NCBI GenBank assembly: GCA_022376515.1 | Contig: WTXI01000022.1 | Span: 310,001 to 374,000, forward strand | Length of the DNA: 64,000 nucleotides | Direction: 5' to 3' | Origin: Lactifluus volemus | Taxonomy: Eukaryota > Basidiomycota > Agaricomycetes > Russulales > Russulaceae | Part shown: piece after piece, positions 13,301 to 25,100 of the stretch | How positions within the stretch are numbered: the first letter of the stretch is position 1 | Layout of the letters: every line of letters begins with the position of its first letter | The notes under the pieces: generated by a model | Seen by the model: the letters and a program-made list of their open reading frames with translations, nothing else | Told to the model about the DNA's origin: nothing | Databases searched by the model: none | Program-made: the position numbers and the translations under genes

Positions 13301-15767
13301 CAGACGATCTACGCGCATTTTCATCGTAAGGCCAAGGCTTTCAGGGCTGTTGATGAATCCGCATGCGACGGTTGCCCACTGGAATATCCCCTCCGCCGCC
13401 TTTGCTAGTTTGATCCCATGGTCTCTGAATACGTCTGCAGAGAGTTCCTTCTGAAGATACATGCGGATATCTTGTTCCGTGCTGAAAGCCAGTTTGGTAT
13501 CATCCATGTAGATGGCGCCGAAAGATGTCGCGTTTGCGAACGCACGTTCGATACCATCCTCTGGCCTTGAGGTGACGAGTACGCGAAATGATGACGGGAG
13601 GTCGACCAGACGTTGTGCAAGAAACGTATGTAGCCCGCTCTTGCCGATCGCATCTCCACTCTCATCCAATGCGTCGATAACAATAAGAATTGGGCCAGGA
13701 AGTGGTGAGTTCAAGCTCTTGAGCGGTTCGAGAAGGAGGCGTTCAAACAGCGTACGATAGTCTCGGCTACTCCGAAGAGATGAATTATCCTGAACAACCT
13801 TCCCGAGGGCGAGTTTGAACGTAGAATACCGATCAGAGAGATCCCGTGCAAGTGTCGTGAAGAGCTGGTAAGCATCGTGTTTTGAGCCCTCGTTGCGCAG
13901 AAAGGTGAAGTAAGAGCCGAGACACTTGTTTTCAAAGTGACGGGCAATTTCATGTGCAATTGAAGACTTTCCTGTGCCTGCCTGGCCGAGGAGGACGAGC
14001 CCATGTTTCGATTTCGTATTCTCGACCCACTTGACAATGTGATGCAAGAAGTCTTCCCGTGTGCCTGGAAGACAGCGCTTCTCGTCCCCGAATCGCCAGC
14101 CTCCTTTATAAGGCAATTCTCTGATTATTGCTCCTAATTCTGCGTGCCCTTCGTCAGACCGACGATCCGATGATTTCGTGAGTATCACAATCACTCACCG
14201 GCTTCTAGTACAGAAACCTCCGTGATGACAGCAGCACGGGAAAGGAAATTGTCTCGCAATCGGAACAGGTTGGTGCGGAACTGCTCGATTTTTCCATCAA
14301 CACCCCCAAAAGTATTCTTCAAAGTCCGATTCACTGCAAGTCATATGGTTATCATTAATGACTGACAGAAGAGATCAGGACAGCGTACCGACTTGCACAT
14401 CCTCCGCATACGATATGATAAATGTGGCACATTCGGAGACACACTGCAGCATCTCATCCAGGATGTTTGCCTGCGTTGATGCTGGCTTCAAATTCCTCAA
14501 TATATCCGCCTCGCTTGCAATCTCAAATGCATCCCGTATCGCATGGAGTAGTGTCCTGACGTTGTCGTCACGCTCAAACTGGTGTATCAAAGTCTAGTGG
14601 TGACATGAAAAGAGGTTGAATGTCCCATATCTCCCGACAAGACAAAGAGACATACCTCAGGAATCTTTGAGAGCATCTCCCATGCCAACCTTGCGTGGGG
14701 AAGTAGCTGAAGAGCGGAAGTTAGTTCTGAGAATGATAGGCAAAATACGATATTCGGCATACTGTTACGATTGGACCGACTTGATCCATCACTTGCTTGA
14801 TAACACGAACAGCACTATTCCATGTCTTCACGGCGTCCATAGCCTCCTCAGCGGAATCGAGCGCATGGGACATCTCTATCCGGGTGTCCGCCGCGAGTCC
14901 CACAGGAATACTGTCCTCGATGGGGAGGTCACCTGTCCGAGATAAAGATAGAGGGCCGGTGACTTCCGTCGGTTGCATGGCTTGACTGTTGGATTGGTCA
15001 ATAGGAGGTGCAGCATCTTTTAGAGCAACTGGGTCGTCTGTGTCAGCCGTTCTAGGGCTCGGGGTTTTGACTGCAGCAGTCTGGGAGGAACTTGCGTTCG
15101 CCGACACAGTGATACTTAGGGAGAGCGTTGTCGGCCCGGTGGTATGTCTAGCATGTCCGTCAGTGCTGCCGAAAAAGATGTCAAGTTCTAAATAGAGAAC
15201 GGTCAGCTATAAATATCTGAAAGATCTCCGAGAGATAGACGAACCGCGTTGGGGTTCACAGGCTATCTCCTGCCTCCCAACAAGGACGTCTGTCCGAACG
15301 GTCCGTGTCGCATAAAGAGATACCGTAATTCGGGACAGTGGTTCTACATCACTGGAGGAGACTTAGCGTAAATAGGAACAAGCATACGACGTTTCTTACA
15401 ATACGTCAAAGTTTTCATTCCATTCAACGTGTTGCCCTATGCTCCGTACAGATCGGGTTCGCCTTGTACTCTCCCCATAGAGAATAGTAACGTAAAGTCG
15501 TCCTTTCTTTCCAAGAAAGGTCTTGGGAGGAGGGAGGTTGTACGCTTGAAGGACTGATAGGGAAGAGAGTATTAGTACCTATCATAGCGGGGTCGTAAAG
15601 ATACGTACCAGTGACCTGGAGTGCCAGTGGGACCGGGATCGGTTGGGTTTCGCTGACTTGAGCACCACTGATATGCCCGATAGGGTGCTGAGGACTTGAT
15701 CTGTAGTAATGGTTAATAGTGGAGGACATCGGAGAGGAGAGAGTTTGACAAACGAGTTGGACGCCAT
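10321..15767 (-). CDS. NLR-like protein copy B: C2-like, NACHT, 14 WD40 repeats (intact)
   Basis: Ten exons (minus strand): 15767-15754, 15700-15609, 15553-15400, 15351-15245, 15187-14763, 14706-14656, 14593-14389, 14333-14199, 14139-12620, 12561-10321. All phases agree and the product is 1647 residues. Residues about 25-165 form a C2-like beta domain (LVGRQEI, then ELDI-FG). The helical linker carries the LLPHARLAWEMLSKIPE motif. The NACHT domain has a P-loop GQAGTGKSS near residue 447, Walker B ILIVIDALDES near 550 and the sensor-like LVTSRPE. WD40 repeats of about 43 residues fill roughly 980-1575, followed by a conserved tail (DGWICGKDGELFLWIP, FVHGSDWAKVYDH). The start MASNS was chosen because a 53-nt GT..AG intron right after it is conserved in A-D and joins the C2 frame. 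By family (HET-E/HET-D-like STAND proteins) a non-self sensor is likely; the ligand is unknown. Confidence 0.88.
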
Positions 15768-16493
15768 CTAGACGTGTTTGTAGATTGGAGTACGGCCCGG
15801 GCAAGACGAGCCTCGATGAAAGGGCGCAATAGGAACAAACAACAACCAAGTCACTTGATCGATGCACGGACCAGAGGCTACAGCTTGGCACTCCACGTGT
15901 GAGAGTCCAGTACTATCTTCAGTTGAGTGTGGGGCCGATCTATTTGTTTTCGATAAGTCCTTATTCTCTGGAGATCTGCCCATCATTGCTTACCGGTTGT
16001 GGGGGAACGTGCCGTCGGAGTGGCTTAAAGAAGTCGCCATGCGCATTCTTCATCTGTCTTGCGTTGAATTCAACTCCCTGATCCCCTCATCGGCACCAGA
16101 GCCCATTTTATGTCAGTGCCTGCACCTGGACTCTAGAACTCTGTTAGCGGCCTTGGTGACGAGCTTTCGGGCGCTCAGACAAACACAAGAGGGTATTGGA
16201 TCAGAAGAGGCTGTGGGGATGATGCTTTTGCTTTTCACAGTACAATCATCAGGCCTTGAATACATCCCGGCTAAAGGGTACAGAGTATGTAATACTGTGT
16301 CGAGAGCGGGCGCGAGGGTAAGGCTACGAGCCAAATGAATTAAAAACCACTGGTTAAAGATTTATTAATAAGGTCTAAATGGCATATATGCTACAGTATG
16401 AACAAAAAAAACATAACTTAGTGCAAGCAGTCTACCCAAGACAAAGGGCGGCATCCATCCCCATTACTTGCAAGATAAACTCGTCAGAATAAC
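15768..16493. promoter_or_regulatory. Upstream region of NLR B
   Basis: About 0.7 kb between the NLR B start and the lipase stop; the two genes are co-directional. It closely resembles the region upstream of NLR A (8036-8730). No gene is visible. It presumably contains the NLR promoter and the lipase terminator. Confidence 0.4.
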
Positions 16494-17984
16494 TTAAGCG
16501 AAACAACATTCACTTAGCGAAAATGTCGTACCCTGCCCAAAGTAGACCCAATGCGCCGGGTTTACGCCCGTCGATGCTGTTACATGGAACCAACTCAGTG
16601 GAAGGCGCTTCAAGTAAAAGGTGGATTTCGGATTCTCACGTATCGAGTGGCTACATTCAATATCCTCTTGGCCTTCACAACGATGAACTGTCGATGCGTT
16701 CGCTACGCAATGCTTTAAAACATCGAGGCCAGACACAAACAACCAAACTTACGCGGTTCCCGGAATTGCCAGTATTCCGTAGCACTGTGGAGGATGATAA
16801 GATACGAGATTATGCCGTCGAACAGGCACAACATGGAAGGAACTTACTGATGATGGTATCCGATGTATTTTGGGATCATAGTGGGGACGCCATCTGCCGG
16901 GAGAGTGAGGGATGGACATTAAGCGGATCGGCGCAAATGAGAATTTGACAGGGAAGCTATACATACCCCATGTGTGGACAGCTGTAATGGGCGATCAGTG
17001 ATAACAAGAGAGCAATAAGGATATAACTTACATCGAAAGATATTCTCCCGTCCCACAGTTGCCTCGAGAAGGTCTGCATATGCTCTGTCGCCCGTGCGTG
17101 GCTGGCCTGGACTCAACATATGAAAAGGAAGACTTTTCCTTTCCAGTGATAACGCACCAAAGGTAAACGACCGAACAGCCATAGTCGGAAAATTCGACTT
17201 GATGGACAAGGCAGCGATGGACGCGACTGCACCGCCCAGCGAGTGTCCTATTGGTGACCGTCATCCGTCAGATGCCAGACTCATATAAGTTTCGGACAGG
17301 AGTTACACACCTGTAGTGACCACTGCATAGCCCGGGAACTTTTTGAGCTGGCGACGCACGATGCGAAGCACCGCACGATTCACGGAATTGTACGACACGA
17401 GGAAGCCGGCGTGCACCGAGGCTGTGTCGTTCTCGATGCCATGGGAGAACAGCGGAACGAGAACGAGATTGCTGTCTGTAAAAGAAAACGTTGTAGAGCA
17501 GAGTGCGCGTGCTACTGGGTGTTACGGTGTGTCGTACCGATGACCATATCTGAGAGTTCGCGGCTTCCCCGAAATGCAACGATGACCTCGCGACGCTTAT
17601 CATCGCGCGCGACAAATCCTTGAGTGTGTGTAACAGGATTCGAGAACTGTATGAAACGCGACACCGGTAATCAGCAAGCAGCAAAGCCGGAAAAAGAAAG
17701 TACAGTAGTGAAATTGCAAGACGGACGGATAGCACGAGGGTGTTCCCGAGTGGACGTGGACATATGAATTGGTACACGGCGGAGGAGTACTTGGCAAACC
17801 GTTCGAGCTCGCTATAGGTTTCTTCAGAAATGCTGCCGTCATTGACATCGAACGGTTGGGCATTCGGAAGCAGCCTGACTGGGGATGGCGGCGCTGGTGC
17901 GGCGAGGATATAAAGTTGAAGCACTAGCCCCCAGTGTGCCACGGCCACTATCGTTAGAATGAAGATGGAGAGTGGGGCGCGCAT
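16494..17984 (-). CDS. Secreted class 3 lipase (triacylglycerol lipase family)
   Basis: Multi-exon gene on the minus strand. The first exon from 17984 encodes a hydrophobic N-terminus (MRAPLSIFILTIVAVAHWGL), a likely signal peptide or anchor, then a class 3 lipase N-terminal region (ETYSELERFAKYSSAVYQ). Later exons encode the strand before the oxyanion region (REVIVAFRGS), the nucleophile elbow GHSLGGA (about 17240), the Asp region VHTWDGVPTM (split by an intron near 16900) and the His region STGVNPAHWVYFGQ near the end, so a Ser-Asp-His triad can be assigned. Cys pairs (CEGQEDIEC) suggest secretion. The family hydrolyses ester bonds of lipids outside the cell. The stop is at 16494-16496. A 5'-truncated copy lies at 8731-9607. 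Exon borders were inferred by eye; I see no break in this copy. Confidence 0.85.
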
Positions 17985-19764
17985 AAGTTGGGAGCCTTGA
18001 CGGGAAAGAGTTTGCTACACGCAGCGGCTCCGAGTCCGAGTTGGTGGATGTTCCGTAAGAGCGGGCATACGGCATACGTAATGTCTACCTTACTCAATAT
18101 GGACGCTCTCGCGCCTGTAGCTAAATACAGACTTTCCTGAACCCTCTCGAAAAGCACACACAAGTGCATACTTACCCATCCCGTGCTCTTGGACACTGCG
18201 TCGTCTTATCTCTTCAAGATGTAAGTTATTACTCTCGCTGAGTCCTTTCTGTAACAGAGACGTCCTCACGCTTATTGCGACAACTCCCGGGTCCTTTCTG
18301 GCCTCAGCCTTATTTCAAGTCGCCGGCCGAGGTGGGCGTGCGTGTGATCCTGAGTCTGCATGGGTCGTAGTACGTTTTCCTCGTCACCCTATCTGAGACT
18401 CCCGTCTCCATAAACTATTAATGCCGTGTCGCCACTAGCTGCACCAGCACCATCGGAAAGCAGTCCACATAGCCGAGCATGGGGTACTTTCAACTAAGTT
18501 ACTATGTGGCTACATCGAGAAGCATGAGGTGCAGAGCGTGTGGGCAGTGATTGTGATGGTCCGTATCTGGACTCCGAGGCTACCTTATAATAGTCGAATA
18601 TATCAGCACACTGGCTCATGACACTCGGACCAGAGAGGATCAAGCCTGCTTGGGCAGGCAAGTCAGTCTGCGTCGTCAATGAGGGAGGCATGTTTTGGCC
18701 GGAGATGGTGATGAGGTTCTGTGGCATTGGCCTTTACCTGTATATAAACTTCCTCAACTAATCAGTAGTACTGTGCCAGCAACTCAGCGCTTCTTTCTCA
18801 GCCAGATCTACCTTAGAGTCTTATTCAAGGTTTTATTTCCAAGCGTCACTCTTTCCCCTCCAGATCCATCCGTCAATGATAACCTCGCATGGGACGCTCA
18901 CCACGAGGGAACTGCTGAGACTCATCCTACTACACTCGGGACGATATCTGTCATCTCGTAGCGTGCGTCTTTTGTCGGCTATCAAGCAGCGCCTCGAAGA
19001 CGTACACGTGCCTCGAGGACGTCCACGGTGCGACCGCCATCATCATTCCAGCTTCGTCTCGTTATCAGTGTGACAGCGCTTGACCACTGGCATATCCACC
19101 CTCAGAGCGCCCTCCGATTGATGTGGTCCCGAAAGGTCTTACAGGATCTCCCCAGTTTTCACCCTTCCCTATTCTTTATTTTTCTAGTACAGACACACCC
19201 CATGGCAAGTGAGCTTGAATCGATATCCAGTTTCCCAGTCCCATTCACTCTCGCGATGTTCAACGCTGTGGCAGACAATTTTGCACGGCCAGAGAACTAG
19301 ACATGTCGTAATGAAGCGTTGATCGTCTCTTTGCCGAGTCTAGCGGGCCTTGTCTCGGCTTCTAGAAACACTGCCCCTGACCCTCTTCTTGAATCCTTCG
19401 GAGAGATGAACGTCCCATTTTATTTGCTTGACGTCCTTGTTGATCATGAGTGTCGGCACTGCACTTGGGACGTGTCATCCCACGTGGGTAAGACAGAGCC
19501 TTAATACTCCACAAATAAAAACTCGAGTTGGTTCCAATGACCTTCCCTATCCTCTTTCTCATTCACTTCTTCGTCTTTCCGAAGTGAAGTGTGCGTACTT
19601 CCTGTCATTGTCTCCATTATTATTCTAACTGTTTTGATATTCTGCCAGGTATTTGTCTGTATAGCACCCCTCACTCATTTTCCTTCAAGCACACCCAACA
19701 AACAGCCTGAGGCCGGTCCTCCCTGATTTCCTACAGCAACTACCATATCACGCCGTTGACGAAA
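17985..19764. other. Intergenic region with little recognisable content
   Basis: I find no gene here that I can support, apart from an inverted degenerate match (about 18494-18727) to the small secreted protein gene at 19765. Short open frames on both strands lack family motifs. It contains the 5' flank of the lipase and presumably the promoter of the secreted protein gene. Confidence 0.5.
18494..18727 (-). pseudogene. Inverted, degenerate copy of the small secreted protein gene
   Basis: On the minus strand an open stretch reads MPQNLITISGQNMPPSLTTQ, matching KPQNLITITGQSVPLPPTTQ of the gene at 19765-20136. After about 30 residues the similarity fades. No signal peptide exon is visible upstream, so this looks like a truncated relic and not a second working gene. 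Confidence 0.55.
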
Positions 19765-20136
19765 ATGTTGTTCTTCAAGTTGTCGATTGCTCTTCTTGCT
19801 CCCCTCGCTGCGTTGGCCGTACCGGTCCCATCTGCTAGCCAGGGCAAGCCACAGAACCTCATCACCATCACCGGCCAAAGCGTGCCTCTCCCACCGACGA
19901 CGCAGAACAACTTGCCCCTTTCCGCATTCCACCACAGGCGCCAGACCGGTGGCACGTTGGGATTGGTGTCGAGCCTGCCGGACCCAAACGCACTCCCAGG
20001 CGGCGGCGATGCCGTGTTCGAGAGCGACTTCAAGTTCGTGACGGTGACCCCGGTCCAATCCCCGACCCCAACGGGGACTGCTAATCCAATATGTAAGGTA
20101 ATCAATAATGCGCTTGGTTGCCCAAAATCCAACTAG
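19765..20136 (+). CDS. Small secreted protein of unknown function
   Basis: Single open frame of 123 residues starting at the ATG at 19765. The N-terminus MLFFKLSIALLAPLAALAVP is a clear signal peptide with an Ala-x-Ala-like cleavage site. The mature part is rich in Pro, Thr and Gly and carries HHRRQ, a possible dibasic (Kex2-type) processing site. It has only two cysteines, near the end (ICKVINNALGC). I recognise no family. Size and secretion fit a candidate effector-like or cell-wall-associated protein, but that is inference. A related inverted relic lies about 1 kb upstream, so the gene has been duplicated locally. An unspliced gene is assumed; no intron is needed to keep the frame. Confidence 0.6.
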   Translation: MLFFKLSIALLAPLAALAVPVPSASQGKPQNLITITGQSVPLPPTTQNNLPLSAFHHRRQTGGTLGLVSSLPDPNALPGGGDAVFESDFKFVTVTPVQSPTPTGTANPICKVINNALGCPKSN

Positions 20137-20587
20137 CGCTGCCACAAAGTATGTGAGTGCTGTGAGCTCGATTCAGCACGAAGCGAAGGAGTCCCTTTCA
20201 TAACCATACAGTACGACCGATCTATGGATTAGTTAGACTCGTGGATCGCTTGACGTACATGGTTTCATCTTGATTTAATGACCCTTAGTTAAGTAACGCG
20301 TCCACGAAGCGTGGGTTCCCACTAGTCTGAGATATATAACAACACGCTACAAAGGCGACTAATGAGAATTTAAGTTACTTTACCGGGCGCGTGGTCGCTT
20401 CGGGTCTGGATGTAGGTGGAGCAAGGTGACAGTAGAAACACGGGGAAAGGGTGTAAATGGGCGCGACTCACGACGTGCGTGGCCCTGGGGGGATTCGTGG
20501 GCCGGCCACTGACCCGTGGTAATTGCAAACCCTATCGATACAGTACAGTAGGTCTGTGTAGACAGGCACAGGTCGGCGCAGCGGGGA
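20137..20587. other. Intergenic, nothing recognised
   Basis: No gene, RNA or repeat that I can support. It runs from the stop of the small secreted protein gene to the first sequence shared with the other kinase relics. Confidence 0.5.
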
Positions 20588-21765
20588 CGCCGGTGAGTCT
20601 CCGGGCCGGCGTTTTACGCCCGTTCAAGTTGGTTTTGCTGGTGGACTACCTTGCTCAGGGTAAGCCGCCGTTCCTCCTTCTGCTGATAATCCTCATTTTT
20701 GCGTTCCGTCGCTGATGTCAACTAAATACAGAGTTAAGGCATGATCACCTTGTCTGTCATGGTTGTCTTCTCCATATCTGTCATCCCCCCACCTATTTTT
20801 TTCTTTGGTCCTTGTTGATACCTTCACTGGATCCGAACTCGACAGTTGATAGATATCAGCCCCGTTTTTTAATGAAGACGAGAACGAAGATGGAATCCGT
20901 CGCCGCATTGCATGCGTTCTATCAACTAAAACGTTTCCTCCGCACGAGGCGTGTCACTGCAGCCTGTACGCTGCCTTCTTTCTGCGTTGACATATACTAA
21001 TAATATTCGCCTCGTTGAACAATCTTGTACAGCTCAGCACTTTATCCGCCGCTATCTTGACTCAAATCAGGCAACACGCATAACACTGATCGATGCCCTT
21101 CATGGCTTCGTGACTCATGACTGGATCTCTCCACGCCATCGATCGCATCCGTTTCAACCGACACTGTCACTACCACGTACATCTGCAACAGAACGGCGCA
21201 CCTCGAAAAATGTCGTCCATCGCAACTTTAGTGACCCTGTCTGAGCTCTGTCAACTTCCTGATGATGGGGTCAAAGTTGAAGTGTATCTCGATGATTTCC
21301 GCAGTACCATCCATGGACGACATGCCGGGCGTAGACTCGCTCAATATCACTTTGCATGCACCTCCACGCACACCTCTACGCGCTCCACTCGAGCGTCGTT
21401 CCCGAGTCATCGCTCGCAAACTCACCGCCGAAGACCAGGTCGCGGCTTCTCCTACCACCACCAGCAACGATAGCGACAAGAAACTAAGTGGCGGAAAACT
21501 CACCTATCCTGGAAGCGACAGTCGGCGATCTGGTTTTGGACCCCCAGACGGTGTTGCGGAAGGTGGCGAGTCAGATGGTGTGGGGCTGGCAGATGACGAG
21601 GAGTATGGACGCCGACGGCGTGCGGCCGGGCGTGGACGACATAGTGAAGGCGGCGAGAGCAAGTCGCCATCACCACTGGCACAGGGAATGGAAACGGTAA
21701 CGGCACACGACGTTCGTTGCACTCACGGAATGGTCCTGCTGCTGCTTTGCTCGCCGCACCGCTGA
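20588..21765 (+). pseudogene. Relic of the Chk2-like kinase 3' half (copy beside NLR C)
   Basis: Degenerate versions of the later kinase exons are in order. Near 20860-20940 lies the [20 protein letters not shown] exon (ATGAAGACGAGAACGAAGAT and flank). Near 21030-21130 lies the [15 protein letters not shown] exon. From about 21290 the acidic and Arg-rich tail follows, ending at a stop at 21763. Stops and indels break the frame and the catalytic core exons are missing. Similarity continues into the kinase 3' flank up to NLR C. The left end (about 20588-20610) carries CTCCGGGCCGGCGTTTTACG, a sequence also found at the left end of the relics beside D and E but not in the intact gene. Confidence 0.8.
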
Positions 21766-22187
21766 GGGAGAAGGGTGCGAGGGGAGTAAAACGGTGGCTT
21801 GAGAACCGTTTTCCAGATCTAGGTTTTCTTTTTTTTTTTCTCTCTTTTTTGCTTCATCACCCGCCACGCGTCATCGCTTCTTGTTTTCAGTTTTTTGCTC
21901 TTAATTTATCTTTGTGATTTAACCCCATGCTGAGTTTTGCTTGTTATCCACGCATTCTCTACTATCTGCTATGTCTCGATATCATTGTCTTAGTAATCAC
22001 ATACATTTTCTTTTTTCATGTACCGCCGTGGTGTTTTGTATCGATCGAGTGAAATGGTAATGGTTTGAAATTTAAGATACCAAGCCGAGATAAGACTTGG
22101 CTACACGCCTGGGTTAGTGACCGGGGTACAAGCGTACAATTTCATTTGGGCAAGGCAATTACTGGACAAGGAATTTCGAAAAGCATT

Positions 22188-25100
22188 CTATTCAAATACA
22201 TTGTGATCATATACTTTGGCCCAATCTGATCCATGCACAAACTTGGAAAACTCAAGTCGCGTCTCAAGTCCGGTTCCCCGTTTAGCCCAGACCGTTCCAG
22301 GTCTATGGAGACATCCCCTGTGAAGGGCAGGAATCCATAATAAAAGTTCTCCTTCTTTCCCACATATCCAACCATCGCTACTAATTACAGAATGGTCCAT
22401 GAAATGGATGTTCTGAATATCTTCTGCTGTGACGTTCTCCACACGAATTACGCCATCGCTTGAGGCCGAGACAGTGTGCTGCCCATCTGGTGAGAATGCA
22501 ACTGAGTTGATCGAATCTGTGTGTCCAGCAAATGGGCCTGCCACCACCTCTCCCGTTGCAGCATCCCACAGGCAAATAGTGTGATCGTCCGAGGCCGATG
22601 CGATGCGATCCCCATCTGGGGAGAATACAACCGAGTTGATGGAAGAGGTGTGTCCAGTAAATGGGCCTGCTACCACCTCACCCGTTGCGGCATCCCACAC
22701 ACGAATCGTGTGATCATCCGAGGCCGATGCGATACGATGCCCGTCCGGGGAGAATGCAACGGAGAAGACTGCATCTATGTGTCCAGTACATGGACCTGCT
22801 ACGACCCCTCCCGTTGCGGCATCCCACACGCGAATCGTGTGATCACCCGAGGCCGATGCGATGCGATGACCATCCGGGGAGAATGCAACAGCGTAGACCG
22901 ATTCCGTGTGTCCAACGAATGAGTCTGCTACAACCTCTCCTGTTGCAGCATCCCATACGCAAATCTTGTGATCATCGTCCAAGGCAAATGCAATGTGCTG
23001 TCCATCCAGTGAGAATGCAACAGAGAAGACCAACCACTTTTGTCCAATAAATGGGCCCGCTACGACCTCTCCTGTTGTGGCATCCCACACGCGAATCGTG
23101 TAATCAGACGAGGCAGATAAGATACGATGGCCATCTGGGGAAAATGCAACAGAGTAGACATCATCGGTGTGTCCAGTAAATGGGCCTGCTACCACCTCTC
23201 CTGTTGCGGAATCCCACACAAAAATCGTACGATCGTCCGAGGCCGATGCAATGCGTTGTCCGTCTGGCGAGAATGCAACATTGTTGACCGAAGAGGCGTG
23301 TCCAGTAGATGGGCCCATTATGACCTCTTCTGTTACGGCATCCCACAAACGAATCGTGTGATCGACCGAGGACGAAGCGACGTGCTGCCCATCTGGAGAG
23401 AATGCAACAGACAAGACTGGGTGGGTATGGCCAGTAAATGGCCCCGCCACGACATCGCCAGTTATGGCATCCCACACGCGAATTGTGTGATCAGATGAAC
23501 CCGATGCAATACGCTGCCCGTCCTGCGAGAATACAACGGAGTTGACCTCATCTCTGTGTCCATTGAATGGGCCCGCTACAACCTCTCCTGTGGCGGCATC
23601 CCACACGCAAATTGTGTGGTCATCCGAGGCCGATGCGATGTGATGCCCGTCCGGCGAGAATGCAACGGATTTGACCCAAGAGGAGTGTCCAGAAAATGGG
23701 CCTGCTAGAACCTCTCCTGTTGCAATGTCCCATACACAAAACGTGTAATCCCACAAGGGTGACGCAATGCACTGCCCGTCTGGTGAGAATGCAACGGGTG
23801 CGGACGGGTCGACCAATCCAGGAAATCGATCGGTTACGAGATCACCTGTTGCGGCATCCCACACGCGGATCGTTTTATCCCACGAGGAGGATGCAAGGTG
23901 CTGCCCGTTTGGCGAGAATGCCACAGAGGTAACCCAATTGGTATGGCCAGTAAATGGGCCAGCTACGACCTCTCCTGTTGCGACATTCCACACACGAATC
24001 GTGTGATCCCATGAGGCCGATGCGATGCGCTGTCCATCTGGCGAGAATGCAACAGACACGACCAATCCAGTGTGTCCGATAAATGGACCTGCAACGGCCT
24101 CTCCTGTTGCAGCATCCCACACACGAATCGTCTGATCAGTCGAGCCCGAAGCGATACACCGCCCGTCTGGCGAAAATGCAACAGAGTTGACAGGACTGTC
24201 GTGTGCCCCAATCGTCATCTTCAATGCTGGCCAATGAGACAACTGTCCATATTCGAAGGACAGTCTCTGAAGAAACAGGGGATGGTATTGCTTGAGTATG
24301 AGAGAGGAGCTTGGTGCGAAAGGGAGCGCAGAAATGTAGATATGTGGAGCGCTTCTTGTCACTGCCATTCCGAAATACCGCACAAACTCGGCTGCGTCAT
24401 GAACCAATGCCAACAAATTCTTGACCTTCGTTCGCGAACTCTATTGTGATTTTACACTATGTCAGCGTGATTCATATTGAATCATTGTGTGTACCGTACC
24501 TCCTGTGGTAACCATTTCAACATATTTGACAATGCTTGCAAACCACTGGCCACACTGCTCTTCAGGCTAAGCACTTCCAGCCAGAATAGAAACTTTGCCT
24601 CAAAGAATGATTGAAGTTTCATCAAGAGGTCCTCCAGGAAACCCAGATGTTCTAAATGATTGGCCCAGAAAACGCAAGCATATGATAGTGCAGGAGGAAT
24701 GTGCTTGGCGATTCGAGAGTCGAGGTCCGGGACATCGCAGTTCGCAAGATAGGATGACTCGAGTTCGCAAATATTGAATCTGAGATTATTGAGCATCAAA
24801 CCAAGGCAGGAATGTGCCAATTCTTGATGAGCATGGCCAAGGTCCACATAAAACACATTGCTCGTCTTGTTGATCAGAAAGTCGCGGAATGAGGTATGAA
24901 GAGGAATGATAGGGCGCGTGTGATCAGAGGAAGTCACGTTACTCAGCAAAGAGCCGAGGTAACGGAGAATGTGAAGAACAAGAACTGGATCAGAATCCTC
25001 CGGGTCATTAACAGGCGCATGCCGCCGCAGAGCAGTCAACGATTCGATCGAGAGGGGTTCGATTGCAGCAAAAAGCTGTCCCATGACCGTCCGAAATAAA

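Larger units (their letters stand above)
9602..17370. repeat. Segmental tandem duplication, unit B
   Basis: Second copy of the 1850-9601 block, about 7.77 kb, in direct orientation and immediately adjacent. It contains the kinase-tail relic, NLR B, its upstream region and the lipase up to the CCGCAC at 17371. Beyond this point the lipase continues to its true start codon, which shows that the lipase breakpoint of the duplication lies here. Confidence 0.85.
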
